From assembly GCA_001600455.1 (NCBI GenBank), contig BCKC01000003.1, forward strand, positions 2,428,168 through 2,492,167: 64,000 nucleotides of DNA, written 5' to 3'. This DNA is from Endocalyx cinctus (Eukaryota > Ascomycota > Sordariomycetes > Amphisphaeriales > Apiosporaceae). The translations under genes and the position numbers were made by a program. Positions 20,158 to 29,710 of the stretch are shown here, piece by piece. The first letter of the stretch is position 1. Each line of letters starts with the position of its first letter. The notes under the pieces are model-generated. The model was not told the DNA's origin. It ran no database searches and worked only from the letters and a program-made list of their open reading frames with translations.

Positions 20158-23022
20158 TTACATCTCGTCTTCGAAGAATTTTATCAGCGTCCTTGCACCG
20201 GAGACACCCAGACCCATGAACGGGTAACAAATATAAACGGGATCATTCTTGGCTCCGAACTTGTCTCGGAACTCGCTCTTGGCCACGAGTCTCAACTGTT
20301 GCGCGACCGCCTTATAGACCTTAGCGAGGATCCGCGCCCGTACGCCATCAAGGTTATGACCCGTCGCCAACTCGCTCGTAGCTCCCGCTCCGAACGTGAT
20401 ACTCTTCACCCCCGCCGCTGTCAACACCCTTATGGACTGAGAGATAAGCGCCTCGATAGACCCCGACGGCGCCCCCGGGAAGTCCAGCGCGAATTTGATC
20501 TGGTACCCGTGCGCGGGCGATAACCGGTGCAAGACGACCAAGCCGGCTATCGCGCCGTGCTTATCTTCCGCCCACAGGTACCGCCTATGTTCGGGGGAGA
20601 TCCAAGGTCTCACCTCGGTGAGATGAACCTGCTTGCGCCCCGCGCGAGCCGCCTTCCACTCCTCTATGCGGGCGTCGCATTTCTTCATCACCTCCTCGGG
20701 TATCGGCTCTCCTAAACCCGTCTCCCTTATCTTGACGTCGGCGTTCCGCGCGCGCCGCTCCTTCTTGGTCACGACGTCGTCCTCGTCCTTCGCCTCGGCG
20801 ACGCCGCCGGGCTCGACCCGCTCCTCGGCCACGCAGGTGAGCGTCCGCCACCCGAGCTGCCCGCCGAGGATCTCCTCGACCTCGGCCGACACGAGGAGCC
20901 AGACCGGCCGCAGGTCCTCGGACGACTTGAGGTGTCGCAGGAACCGCGCGATCACGATCGGGTACTGGCGCGCGTCGCACAGCGGGTTGCCCATGATCAT
21001 GGCGTACCCGTTTTCCGACGCGTAACCCACGGCGGCGCCCGTCCTGTCGCCGGTTTCGGCGCCGGGGGCATCGACGTCGCGCCATACCTTGTACCGGTCG
21101 TCGAGCCACGAGGTGTTGGTCGCGTCGCCGTAGTTGACTATCAGCTTATCCAAGTCCGGGAGTTCTGGTTTTTCGCCGTTTTTCTCGTCTCGCAACGACA
21201 ACGACAACGACGAAGAGGAGGAGGACGACGACAGCAGCGCGTACCTGATCGTGTCGGCTTCCGGGAACGGCAAGACCTGCGACGGCTCGGTCGGCTTCTT
21301 GCCGCTCCTGTCCTGCAGCGACTTGGGGTCGCGCGGGAACATGGACGCGTTGCGGATGTCGCCCAGCCCCAGGAGGAGGAACAGGACGCGCTCGAGGCCG
21401 ATCCCGCAGCCGGCGTGGGGCGGCGCCCCCCAGGCAAACGCGGCCATGTACTCGTCCATGCCCCCGCCGCTGGGCTCGACGCCCGCTTTCCTCATGCGCT
21501 CGCGCAGCAGCTTCGGGTCGTGGATCCTCTGCCCTCCCGTCGTGATCTCCTGCCCCCGCAGGAAGATGTCGAACGAGTTCGTCTTGGACTCGTCGCTCGG
21601 ATCGAGATGCGTGTAAAAGGGGCGGGCCGAGGCCGGGAACTTGTCGATGATGTAGTAATCCGTCTTGTACTTCTCCTTGACGAGCTCGCCTATCCTAATC
21701 TCGGCGCGCGTCGACAGGTCTTCGTTCTCCGACGCCTCGTTTCCGGCGTCGTCCCTCCATCCGGATTTGTTCAGGAGGTCGACGGCTTCTTTGAACGAGA
21801 GACGCGGGGTCCGGTCCAGCCAGACGAGATCCTCGTGGGGAAACCGCGTTTTCACGTTGTCGAGTTCCTTGCGATACCGGGGAGAGTATACGGCGGCGAA
21901 GATAGCCTTGAACATCTCGTCTATGATGTCCAGAGCCTCGTGGTAGTTTTGCTGTATGGCCATCTCCAGGTCCATGCCGGTATACTCGGTCAGGTGGCGG
22001 TGGGTGTTGCTGTTCTCGGCGCGGAAGACGGGGCCGATCTCGAAGACGCGACCGAAGTCGGCCGAGATGGTCATCTGCTTGGCCAGCTGGGGGCTCTGCG
22101 CGAGGAAAGCGGTCCGGCCGAAGTACCTGACGGGGAACACCTCGGCGCCCGATTCCGTCGCGGCCGGCTGGAGTTTAGGGGTCTGTATCTCGATGAAATC
22201 CCGGTCCTCCAGGGAGACCCGAAAAGCGGCGCAGATGGCCGATCGGATGCGAAAGACGCTCTGCATGACGGGCGTTCTGAGGAAAACGATCCGGTTGTTC
22301 TCTCGGACCCGGTTCGACGCCGCGAGCTGGTCCTCGTGCGTCTCCTCGTTCTCCTCCACCTGGTCCATCGAGAAGACGTCGAGCGATAAGGGCTCCTCGG
22401 GCGAGACGAGCACGTGCATGCCGGTGATGAGCAGCTCGACGTCGTGCAGGTTGCACGACTTGACGGCCTCGGGCGGCTTCCGCACCTCGCCCCGGACGTG
22501 CACTATGCTTTCGGTGTAGAGATGCTCGGCCCAGCGGACGAACTTTTCCGACACGAGGCCGTCGCGTACCTGTAGGACGCCCTGCACGGTGTCGGACTGC
22601 TGTCGCAGGAGAACGAAGGCGAGCTTGGCGCTCATATTCCGGACATGGTGCACGCGGGCCGTCAAGCTCACGGTCTGGCCGATATGGCTCGGCGACAGGT
22701 CTCTAAGCTGAACGTCGTCCGACCGCGGTAAGTCATTTTCTGCGGAAAGAGTCCCGTACGCGGAGGCTATTTCGGGCGGATCAGCCGAGCGCGCCGCTTC
22801 CTCTTCCTCTTTTCGCTTCGACTTTAAGGATTGGCGGGCTTCCTGGGCGGATTCTCTCCGGGCGCTGGCTTCGTATAGGGCTTTTAGGCGTTTCTTTTCC
22901 GTCTCGTTCTCAAGCTCGTCTATGTCTCCGAGTTTTAGCTTGGTGATGTGATTCTTGGCACTGGAATGTCCGATAATCCTATTTAGTAGGAGCAGCGGCT
23001 TTTTAAGTGTGCCGGCAGGCAT
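20158..23022 (-). CDS. erdS: ErdS: aspartyl-tRNA synthetase-DUF2156 fusion (ergosteryl-aspartate synthase)
   Basis: A single-exon gene of 954 residues. Residues 1-100 are a Lys/Glu-rich eukaryotic extension. An OB-fold anticodon-binding domain follows (TVSLTARVHHVRNM...), then a class II AspRS core with motif 2 at about 333 (GPVFRAENSNTHRH) and motif 3 around Arg545 (GCGIGLERV). Next comes a poly-Ser/charged linker (about 595-620), then about 330 residues of DUF2156, an aminoacyl-tRNA-dependent transferase fold (from KLIVNYGDATN at 626, including YAMIMGNPL and GYQIKFALDFPG). Ordinary cytosolic AspRS ends soon after motif 3, so the fusion is diagnostic. In Dikarya this architecture is the ergosteryl-3beta-O-L-aspartate synthase: the synthetase half makes Asp-tRNA and DUF2156 moves Asp onto the 3beta-OH of ergosterol. 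Its divergent neighbour is the matching hydrolase ErdH. The synthetase motifs look intact. A separate housekeeping AspRS should exist elsewhere. Confidence 0.93.
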   Translation of the reverse strand: MPAGTLKKPLLLLNRIIGHSSAKNHITKLKLGDIDELENETEKKRLKALYEASARRESAQEARQSLKSKRKEEEEAARSADPPEIASAYGTLSAENDLPRSDDVQLRDLSPSHIGQTVSLTARVHHVRNMSAKLAFVLLRQQSDTVQGVLQVRDGLVSEKFVRWAEHLYTESIVHVRGEVRKPPEAVKSCNLHDVELLITGMHVLVSPEEPLSLDVFSMDQVEENEETHEDQLAASNRVRENNRIVFLRTPVMQSVFRIRSAICAAFRVSLEDRDFIEIQTPKLQPAATESGAEVFPVRYFGRTAFLAQSPQLAKQMTISADFGRVFEIGPVFRAENSNTHRHLTEYTGMDLEMAIQQNYHEALDIIDEMFKAIFAAVYSPRYRKELDNVKTRFPHEDLVWLDRTPRLSFKEAVDLLNKSGWRDDAGNEASENEDLSTRAEIRIGELVKEKYKTDYYIIDKFPASARPFYTHLDPSDESKTNSFDIFLRGQEITTGGQRIHDPKLLRERMRKAGVEPSGGGMDEYMAAFAWGAPPHAGCGIGLERVLFLLLGLGDIRNASMFPRDPKSLQDRSGKKPTEPSQVLPFPEADTIRYALLSSSSSSSSLSLSLRDEKNGEKPELPDLDKLIVNYGDATNTSWLDDRYKVWRDVDAPGAETGDRTGAAVGYASENGYAMIMGNPLCDARQYPIVIARFLRHLKSSEDLRPVWLLVSAEVEEILGGQLGWRTLTCVAEERVEPGGVAEAKDEDDVVTKKERRARNADVKIRETGLGEPIPEEVMKKCDARIEEWKAARAGRKQVHLTEVRPWISPEHRRYLWAEDKHGAIAGLVVLHRLSPAHGYQIKFALDFPGAPSGSIEALISQSIRVLTAAGVKSITFGAGATSELATGHNLDGVRARILAKVYKAVAQQLRLVAKSEFRDKFGAKNDPVYICYPFMGLGVSGARTLIKFFEDEM

Positions 23023-24516
23023 GGTGAAAAGGGGGAGAACCGGGGAAATTTGGACAAAAGTAGCTTGTAGATTGGTTTTAAGTAATTGGGGTATTTTGAG
23101 GGAATAATGTATTGTTAGGTAAATATGATGATAGGAGATGATAGGAGCAGAAACGAGAGGTGTTATGATTTGACGTCTTGAGTAAGTATTCAGGACACCT
23201 TAAATATAGATATATGACTAAATTTAGGTAAATCTAGTCAAGAAAGGAAGAAGATTCAAAGAAGGTATTGGGTATTAAATATACAAGGTCACGTAAAGGT
23301 AGGGTTTTCTTCTTCTTTTCTTCTTTGGAGATGTTAGAAGTAGGTTGTGTAAAATCTACGGGTTATAACTCATTTAACATGCAGTAGAGGGAAAGATGAC
23401 TTCGTATTGATCGAGGTTTCCTCTTAATTAATACCTAATGAAATATCAGCCTCGGTTGCCGTTTTTATAAGGACTTCATGTTCTTCCAGACTATTCATGC
23501 GCCCTGTATAATTCGAATCAAACCCCACGGTAGACGAATCATAATTCCATCCCATAGGTAGCTGTGCTACTAGTTATTGAATTGTTTAATAATAATGATG
23601 TCCAGGTTCACTACGATTAATTCTATCACAGTGAACGTAAATTACACGTAAGACAGGCCCGGAGCAAAAGCTCAGCTTCAACAGAACCAATTAGAATAGA
23701 GAAAGGAAGAAGATATTACCCATTTTGGAATATATCCACTTCTGCCCTAACCTGTTTTTATGCATCCTATTCCCGGATGCAATTCTACGGCTTTCCAGAT
23801 TGAAAATATTTCTGGTATGGTTATAGGCCTGTAACAATGGATATATAGCATAACGATCAGGGGATACAGAACTTGTAACATTTTATGACATCACCATTTT
23901 GATAGATCGAGATTCTTATGAAGAACATTTCCGTGTATTAAATTCATTATCTGAAATCTAATATATATCTTAACAAGATAATCATAATATGGAGAAAATA
24001 TTCGAAGTTATATACCTAGGTAAGGTATCATGTTTATGAAGTCTGGGAAAACGTATTAGTTAGGCGTATTGTTTTAGTTTGTTACGGGAGTGGCTTGCTT
24101 GGTATGGATATGCACCCGCATCCATTTTGAGATCGGTTGGGAGGTCATGCCATGCCATGATATGGATGCGTCACAGATAAGCTATTCTAAAGTATTAATC
24201 CAAGATATTTATTCATGGAAGATCTTTTTTTTATAGTAACTCTACTGTACATAATTTCCAGCTCGGGAAATTCTTATCATCCATTATATCCTATATCTAT
24301 CGATTTCATGTATTATTATTTCCTTACCTAAACATTAAATCATCTTCTTACCTCAAATCATCCGTGGCACTTTTTCTAATTTCAATTTCTTAACATTCTT
24401 ATTTAGATCAAATACATTCGCAAGAAAAAAGAATTACCTGAGGCTATACTTGGGATTGTTTTATTTAATTACTTAGAGAATAGAAAAAGAGAGGAAAATA
24501 TAAAACGAGAACAAAG
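23023..24516. promoter_or_regulatory. shared divergent promoter of erdS and erdH
   Basis: About 1.5 kb separates the divergent starts of erdS (minus) and erdH (plus). It is AT-rich with no coding frame. A TTCTTCTTCTTTTCTTCTTT pyrimidine tract lies near 23308-23327, and AT-rich DNA sits before each start. Head-to-head placement suggests coordinated control of the writer and eraser enzymes. That is inference; no specific factor site was identified. Confidence 0.5.
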
Positions 24517-25764
24517 ATGGAAACGGTCGCAGGTCTACCCACGAAAGTAGCGTCTATACCGGCGGGAACAGAATCTAACCCCGAACTCCCGCCCGAGAAG
24601 AAACCGGAAAAAGCTAGCGATAAGACCGGACCGCCCCCTTCACGTTTCTCGTTGCGCATGTCGGCTAATTGGTGGAGGTCGCTACAATGCATCGGCATGA
24701 ACTTACACTTCTTAGCCCCTCCTCGACCACCAAACCCGAATTTCACCAGGTCGATCCCATCCACTTTGTCTAGTAGAGGAGGTAATTTCGACCTGGAATT
24801 TTACCTTCCTAAAGGCTACGAGAAGAGAAAGGACTCTTCGTTACCCTCGTCGTCGAAGTGGCCGGTGGTGGTAAATTTTCACGGAGGCGGGTTTACGCTA
24901 GGGAACCCGACCGACGACGCCCGGTTCGCGCGCGTCGTCCTGGAGAAGTCCAAAGCCGTCTTCGTCTCGGTCGGATACCGCTTAGCCCCCGAGCACCCTT
25001 TCCCCGTAGCCGTAGACGACGGCGCCGACGCGCTTCTGTACCTCATACGCAACGCGGCCGATCTCCGCCTCGACCCGAACAAGATAGCCGTGTCCGGATT
25101 TTCGGCCGGCGGAAACGTCGCGATCACGGCGCCGATACGATTACGTCGATATTTCAACCAAGTCGCGGAAGGGATACCACAATACACGATATGCGCTCTT
25201 GCCACGTGGTATCCTATCACGGATTACACCCTGAGCAGGGCCGAGCGACGCGCGTCCGCGGTGCGCCCCGAGCAGACGCTTCCCGCTTCCCTGACCAACC
25301 TTTTCGACGCGTCTTACCTGTTTCCCCCGAACTTGGATCTCACGGACCCGTGCCTCTCTCCTTCCAGAGCTTCGGATAAGGAATTGATAGAATCCATTCC
25401 CCGCAATGTCCTGTTTTATACGTGCGAATGGGATATGTTGCTGCTGGAGGGAGAAGAACTCGCGCGGAGGTTGCAGAAGGCGCCGGTATCGAAAAAAGTC
25501 GCGTATACGATGATAAAAGGGGTTCCGCACGGGTGGGATAAAGGGCCTAACCCGATGAAGGCGCCGCCCAAGTCGGAGAAGCTCTACGAGGAATGCTGCA
25601 GTGGGTTAAGAAATGTATTCGAAGGAGGTGATCTTGATTCGGTGTTTCTAAAACCGCGGAAAGTTCCTTCAAAATCATCTTTCCTAAAGTCAACGAATAA
25701 CGATAATGGCGGTAAAGATGGTTCGAGTAGTAGTTTTAGTCAAACCTCTACTACGCCAGGGTAG
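24517..25764 (+). CDS. erdH: ErdH: alpha/beta hydrolase, predicted ergosteryl-aspartate hydrolase
   Basis: A single-exon gene of 415 residues in the hormone-sensitive-lipase/arylacetamide deacetylase branch of alpha/beta hydrolases. The oxyanion-hole motif HGGGF is at about 122-126, VGYRLAPEHPFP follows, and the nucleophile Ser196 sits in GFSAGG. The matching acid is Asp306 (EWDMLLLEGE) and the base His338 (VPHGWDKGP), so the triad is complete. The N-terminal 60 residues are Pro/Lys/Glu-rich and variable; the C-terminus is Ser/Asn/Lys-rich. There is no signal peptide. The assignment as ErdH, the esterase that removes Asp from ergosteryl-aspartate, rests on the fold and on its divergent pairing with erdS, an arrangement recurrent in fungi. 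By sequence alone it could be a general sterol or lipid esterase. Confidence 0.85.
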   Translation: METVAGLPTKVASIPAGTESNPELPPEKKPEKASDKTGPPPSRFSLRMSANWWRSLQCIGMNLHFLAPPRPPNPNFTRSIPSTLSSRGGNFDLEFYLPKGYEKRKDSSLPSSSKWPVVVNFHGGGFTLGNPTDDARFARVVLEKSKAVFVSVGYRLAPEHPFPVAVDDGADALLYLIRNAADLRLDPNKIAVSGFSAGGNVAITAPIRLRRYFNQVAEGIPQYTICALATWYPITDYTLSRAERRASAVRPEQTLPASLTNLFDASYLFPPNLDLTDPCLSPSRASDKELIESIPRNVLFYTCEWDMLLLEGEELARRLQKAPVSKKVAYTMIKGVPHGWDKGPNPMKAPPKSEKLYEECCSGLRNVFEGGDLDSVFLKPRKVPSKSSFLKSTNNDNGGKDGSSSSFSQTSTTPG

Positions 25765-26597
25765 ATGATAATAATTACTTACTATGTACGATTCTGGATA
25801 CATACGTACCTACTCCTTGATGTATTTTCAAACATGTATATTCAATTCAGCTATAACTACCTAAATAGTACATAATATTCTCAAATATGTAACATCTATA
25901 TCAGAAGATTTTAATATTATCTTGTCTTGATATAAATATATATATCCAATTATATAGGGCAACCCGATCACTGAAAGGTTTGGAGGGGTTTGAGGGGGAA
26001 CTGGGGGATCGTAGGAGAGGATGTAGCACTAAAATGCTACGCTACTACGTCATCCCGCTATCCATGTCAATTTATAGAAGTTTTACGTGCGCTAGGAGCA
26101 TTTATTCCGTACACCCAACGGCCACTAAAGTCACTAAAAGTCATCAACCCCTGTTCTACCGCTTATCCGCTAACGTCATTCTGTTTCTTTACTGTAACCA
26201 ATCGGTACCTACATCTTACAGTATCTACCTACCTGGTACCTACCTGGTATCTAGGTTAGTGTACTTAGGTACTTTCTTTAGGTATTCCTTAGCTTTTCTT
26301 AGCTATCGTCAGCGTTTACGAGTTGTACCGTAAATACTCCTGGAAGGTGGTTGATTATCTCAAATATTAGCAGATATCGTGGCGAAAGAAAACCCTCCAT
26401 TTCTCAAACTATGATGATTTATGCTTTCCTTTCTGCCTTCTCTCTTCAGATATATCCCGTGTGAAAGGCTATCCATCTACCATATCAGATTTAAACTACT
26501 AGCCATGTCGACTGAATGAATATGGAATATAGCGGCACCAGCTAACTAAAACGACCCACCAATCATAAGCGTAAACCTCGAGGAACAAAACGTACCA
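25765..26597. other. intergenic region downstream of erdH
   Basis: 833 bp, AT-rich near erdH. It includes two tandem copies of TACCTACCTGG at 26226-26236 and 26237-26247, part of the CTAGG/TACCT-type simple sequence scattered through this window. No convincing coding frame; the 117-codon frame at 25980-26333 has no domain or composition support. Confidence 0.55.
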
Positions 26598-27833
26598 ATG
26601 GCTGAGGAAAATTGCGATTCGCAGGGGGCTGTTCGTGAAGCGGCGGTGGCGGCGGTAAGAGGGGAGACAGAAAGTAGGAGTTCGACCAGCGAGACGGCGG
26701 GGCCGAGGAAAGGTCGGGAGGGAGATGAGGAAGTACTTCCTGGTCTACCACGACTAGAATACGATGTCTTTCACAACAAGCCCAAGTTATTCATCGTATG
26801 CGGCTTGTTGATCGCCGAGGCCAGCATATTACCTCTGATCCTATTTTATCCGCTCCGATACTATTCCGATTTACGTCCTGGAGTCTGTGAGTGATGACTT
26901 CTTCCTTCAACTCTCGTGCATGAAATAAATTGGCAAATCATCGAATATGGGACCGTTTCGAACCAGCTTTGCTTTTATATATCAAAACTGACATATAGAG
27001 TGATTTGAATGAAACAAAACGTAAAGACTTTGCCATTATCACGTCCTTCTTCGGCATCATATCCGGTCTCGAGTTCGCCCTGCGATCCTGGCGGCTCATC
27101 CTCAAAGACGACACGTACCGTCCCATCGACGGTAAACGGTGGCACTTCGACTTCGCCCACGTCACCCTCAGCAGCGGGTACACGGCGATGACGGGGATCC
27201 TGATCGGCGCCTCGATCCCGCACCCGCCCGTGGTGCGCGTTCTGGCCATCCCGCTTTCGCTCTTCCTCATCCAGCTCGGGTCCCAGTGCCTCGCCACGGG
27301 ATACATGTGCGCCAGGGGGCTGCCCGCCCTGTGCAAGGTCAGCTCCGTGGCGAAAGGGGAGCCCATACCCCCTCTGGTCCTGACTCTCGTGGAGGACATC
27401 ATCGCGGTCGACGGAGGGGCGGGTAAGCCCTATAGGAGGAGGATTCACGAGAGGTACCGCGTGAGCAGGCGGTTTAGAAAGATGGTCCAGCAGCTCAACT
27501 GGTTTTGGGGCGTTGGCTTGCTCTTGGATGGCATAGCGCTTATGGTGGTTATCTGGACGGTACCCCAGGATATCGGTTACGGAATTGGTAAGTCCAATAT
27601 TTTCTTTTTCTACTTCTTGAATAGGTGGAGAGGTTACTTTTCAAGAATTAGAAAAGAAAGCTGATACGTGATACCTAGGTTGGGCGGAGCCTTTGGTATT
27701 TGCTACCATATGGGCGATCATTACGGTACTATGGACGCGTCGAAGTGTGCGATTGGAGAAGAAACATTGGGTCCGAGATCTGAGAGATAATGGGCTACAG
27801 TTAGAAACGTCTCCAGTATCTCAGGTGGAGTAA
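26598..27833 (+). CDS. polytopic membrane protein of unknown function
   Basis: Exons 26598-26886, 27027-27587 and 27679-27833 give 334 residues. Intron 2 (27588-27678, GTAAGT...CCTAG) is clear. Intron 1 (26887-27026, GTGAGT donor) ends at AAAG; this is the only acceptor that keeps frame and avoids the TAG at 26996, but it is less certain. The N-terminal 50 residues are Glu/Ser/Arg-rich and cytosolic-looking. Six or so hydrophobic segments follow, including KLFIVCGLLIAEASILPLIL, FAIITSFFGIISGLEF, TLSSGYTAMTGILIG, VLAIPLSLFLIQLG, WGVGLLLDGIALMVVIW and EPLVFATIWAIITVLW, then a basic tail. It resembles a fungus-restricted family I know only as hypothetical. It lies 0.8 kb downstream of erdH on the same strand; a link to sterol aspartylation is conceivable but unsupported. 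Confidence 0.75.
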
Positions 27834-28386
27834 ATGCTTAGAAGCTTATGTACAGCGGTCTCACTTATTTTCTAACGATTTCATGATTAACGCCAAAAGA
27901 GATCGATCTGGCTTCCAGGATTTTTGACGGTATTTCTTCCACTAAGGAATATATATCCGTCGTTTGAACAGGTCTCTCGAAAACTGTATTACATCATACA
28001 TGGATTTCGATGCTGGCTTGAATCACGAAAGTCTCGTACATATTTTGTTCACATACTATACTAGATGAAACAAGCAGAATACCTAACAAAAACCATCGAA
28101 TCCATACGGAATCATGATAATAATAACTAACTAAATATGTACAGGAAGAAGTAGAGGTGTCAAGGTGTGCGTCATGTATACGTCTTTCTTTACATGCGTA
28201 CTCCCCAAATAATTCAAATATAACACCAAACAATGCAAATGTAGAAGCTCTAGTTAGTTTCAAGTCCGGCTAACAAGATTTTCTCATCTCTTCATTTATC
28301 TACTCATCGACCCCCCATTCCACTCATCAACAAACTCTTCTAGCTTCCCCCGATCCCGATACTCCTTCTTTCATAAAAAAGACCGC
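27834..28386. other. intergenic 3' region between convergent genes
   Basis: 553 bp between the membrane-protein gene and the convergent AA9 gene. Nothing recognised. Confidence 0.5.
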
Positions 28387-29390
28387 TTAGTTAGCAGCAG
28401 TCCACAAAGCCGGACCGGGAATCTCGTAACTGTCAAAGCCGCTGTACAAGTCGAACAAGATACCGGGGTCCTCGGCCGTGTACAAGGCCGTAGCGACGGT
28501 ACCGTCGCTGGGGGCCACAGTGCCGCTGCCGCCGACCTTGAGGTTCACGCACTGCGGGTAGGCCTGGGCTCCGTTGGCGCTGCCGGCGCTGTGCAGGGCG
28601 ATGATCTCGTGCCGCAGGACGTAATCGCCCGCTTGCAGGTTCGCAGGAATCGTCACCGTCGACGTGAAGTTCTCGGCGATCAGGTTGTCGGTCGCCCAGG
28701 TGGTGCCGTCGCTCTCGAGGCCGTCTTCGCTGATCTTGCTGAAGGAGAGGCTGGCGGCGTCGGCTATTTTTTTTTGTTTTCTCTCGTCAGTCTATCCAAG
28801 TCTTTTTTTTTTCCCTTAACTTCGGAGGGGGAGGAGGGGTGGGAGAAGTAAATACTGCTACTAACAATTGTAAGGAGCGATGTAGTTGATGACGGGTCCC
28901 TTGTGGGTGTCGGGCCAGGTGTTCCAGTACACCGTCATGGTATCGCCGGCGTTGACATCGTAGTAGAGCTCGGCGGTCGTGGCCGACTTGTGGCAGGCGA
29001 TATCCGAGGTGCCGAAGCTGTCGGGGGAGACGAACCCGTTGTCCTGGTTCAGGGCCTTCCAGCCGATCGTCTCGGGTACCTGGTCCTCGGGGAGGTAGTA
29101 CCAGCTAGGGTTCGCACCTTCGGCCTTTTTTTTTTTTTTGGTGTGTCAATTAGTATATCTCTATACAAGACGCTAGGGGAAAAGCTCAGGCTAAAAAGGA
29201 AGACAAAGAACGAAGAACCCGGGTTGGTGGTGCAAACCGAGATAAGCGAGAGAGATCAAGATATATTGAATACATGATGGTGTTAGATTTAACTTACAAA
29301 ATCGCCATCGGTGCTGACACCATCGACGTAGCCGTGGGCCGAAACGAGAGAGGCGGCAAGGCCTACAAGGGCGGCTGAAGTGCGCATCAT
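28387..29390 (-). CDS. AA9 lytic polysaccharide monooxygenase
   Basis: Exons 29390-29298, 29124-28866 and 28763-28387 give 242 residues. Introns are 29125-29297 (GTAAGT) and 28764-28865 (GTTAGT...ATAG). Residues 1-18 are a signal peptide ending VSA; cleavage exposes His19 (HGYVDGV), the N-terminal copper-brace histidine. The second copper His is about 105 (WPDTHKGPV) and the axial Tyr about 186 (AQAYPQC). Cys75 and Cys189 would form the conserved disulfide; the second disulfide of many AA9s (APCNGDC) is absent here, where the protein reads APYNSDA. There is no CBM1; it ends at YEIPGPALW plus six residues. The enzyme oxidatively cleaves cellulose or related glucans outside the cell, using copper and H2O2/O2 with an electron donor. 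Both 3' splice sites follow A-rich rather than T-rich DNA on the coding strand. Confidence 0.93.
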
Positions 29391-29522
29391 CTTATCAATA
29401 TAAATGATATTGCCTTAGATTCTTATTGATATATACGAACGAATGAAGGTTGAAAAGAACGATGACCCTGCTTTTGATCGACGGCTTAGAAGAAAGTGAA
29501 TTTATGAAGTGCAGACACCCTG

Positions 29523-29532
29523 TCTATTTATC
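29523..29532 (-). promoter_or_regulatory. TATA-like element of the AA9 gene
   Basis: On the minus strand this reads GATAAATAGA, about 135 nt before the AA9 start codon and in the expected position for a core promoter. This is position and composition only. Confidence 0.35.
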
Positions 29533-29663
29533 TACTTTAACCGGCAGAGAAGATCTAGGGAATTTTGATTTCAGACGATCCTCGCATTCAATATATATTT
29601 CACTACCTGACTAGCTATAGATTTCCGTTCTCACTTACTTCCTCTCTTCCTCCCTCCCCTTGT

Positions 29664-29710
29664 CCCCACCCCCTTTTCCACCTCCATGAAAAGCCAGCGG
29701 AAACGCGGAG
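29664..29710. promoter_or_regulatory. possible CreA carbon-repression sites upstream of AA9
   Basis: Two matches to the CreA consensus SYGGRG lie 47 bp apart, 274-320 nt before the AA9 start: GTGGGG on the minus strand (29664-29669) and GCGGAG on the plus strand (29705-29710). Paired CreA sites repress cellulase and LPMO genes in ascomycetes. The consensus is short and common, so this is suggestive only. Confidence 0.3.

Noticed and set aside
20932..22389. 485-codon open frame on the plus strand
   Set aside because: It lies antisense within erdS. GC-rich codon use in erdS keeps the opposite frame open; the peptide is Arg/Val/Gly-rich with no domain.
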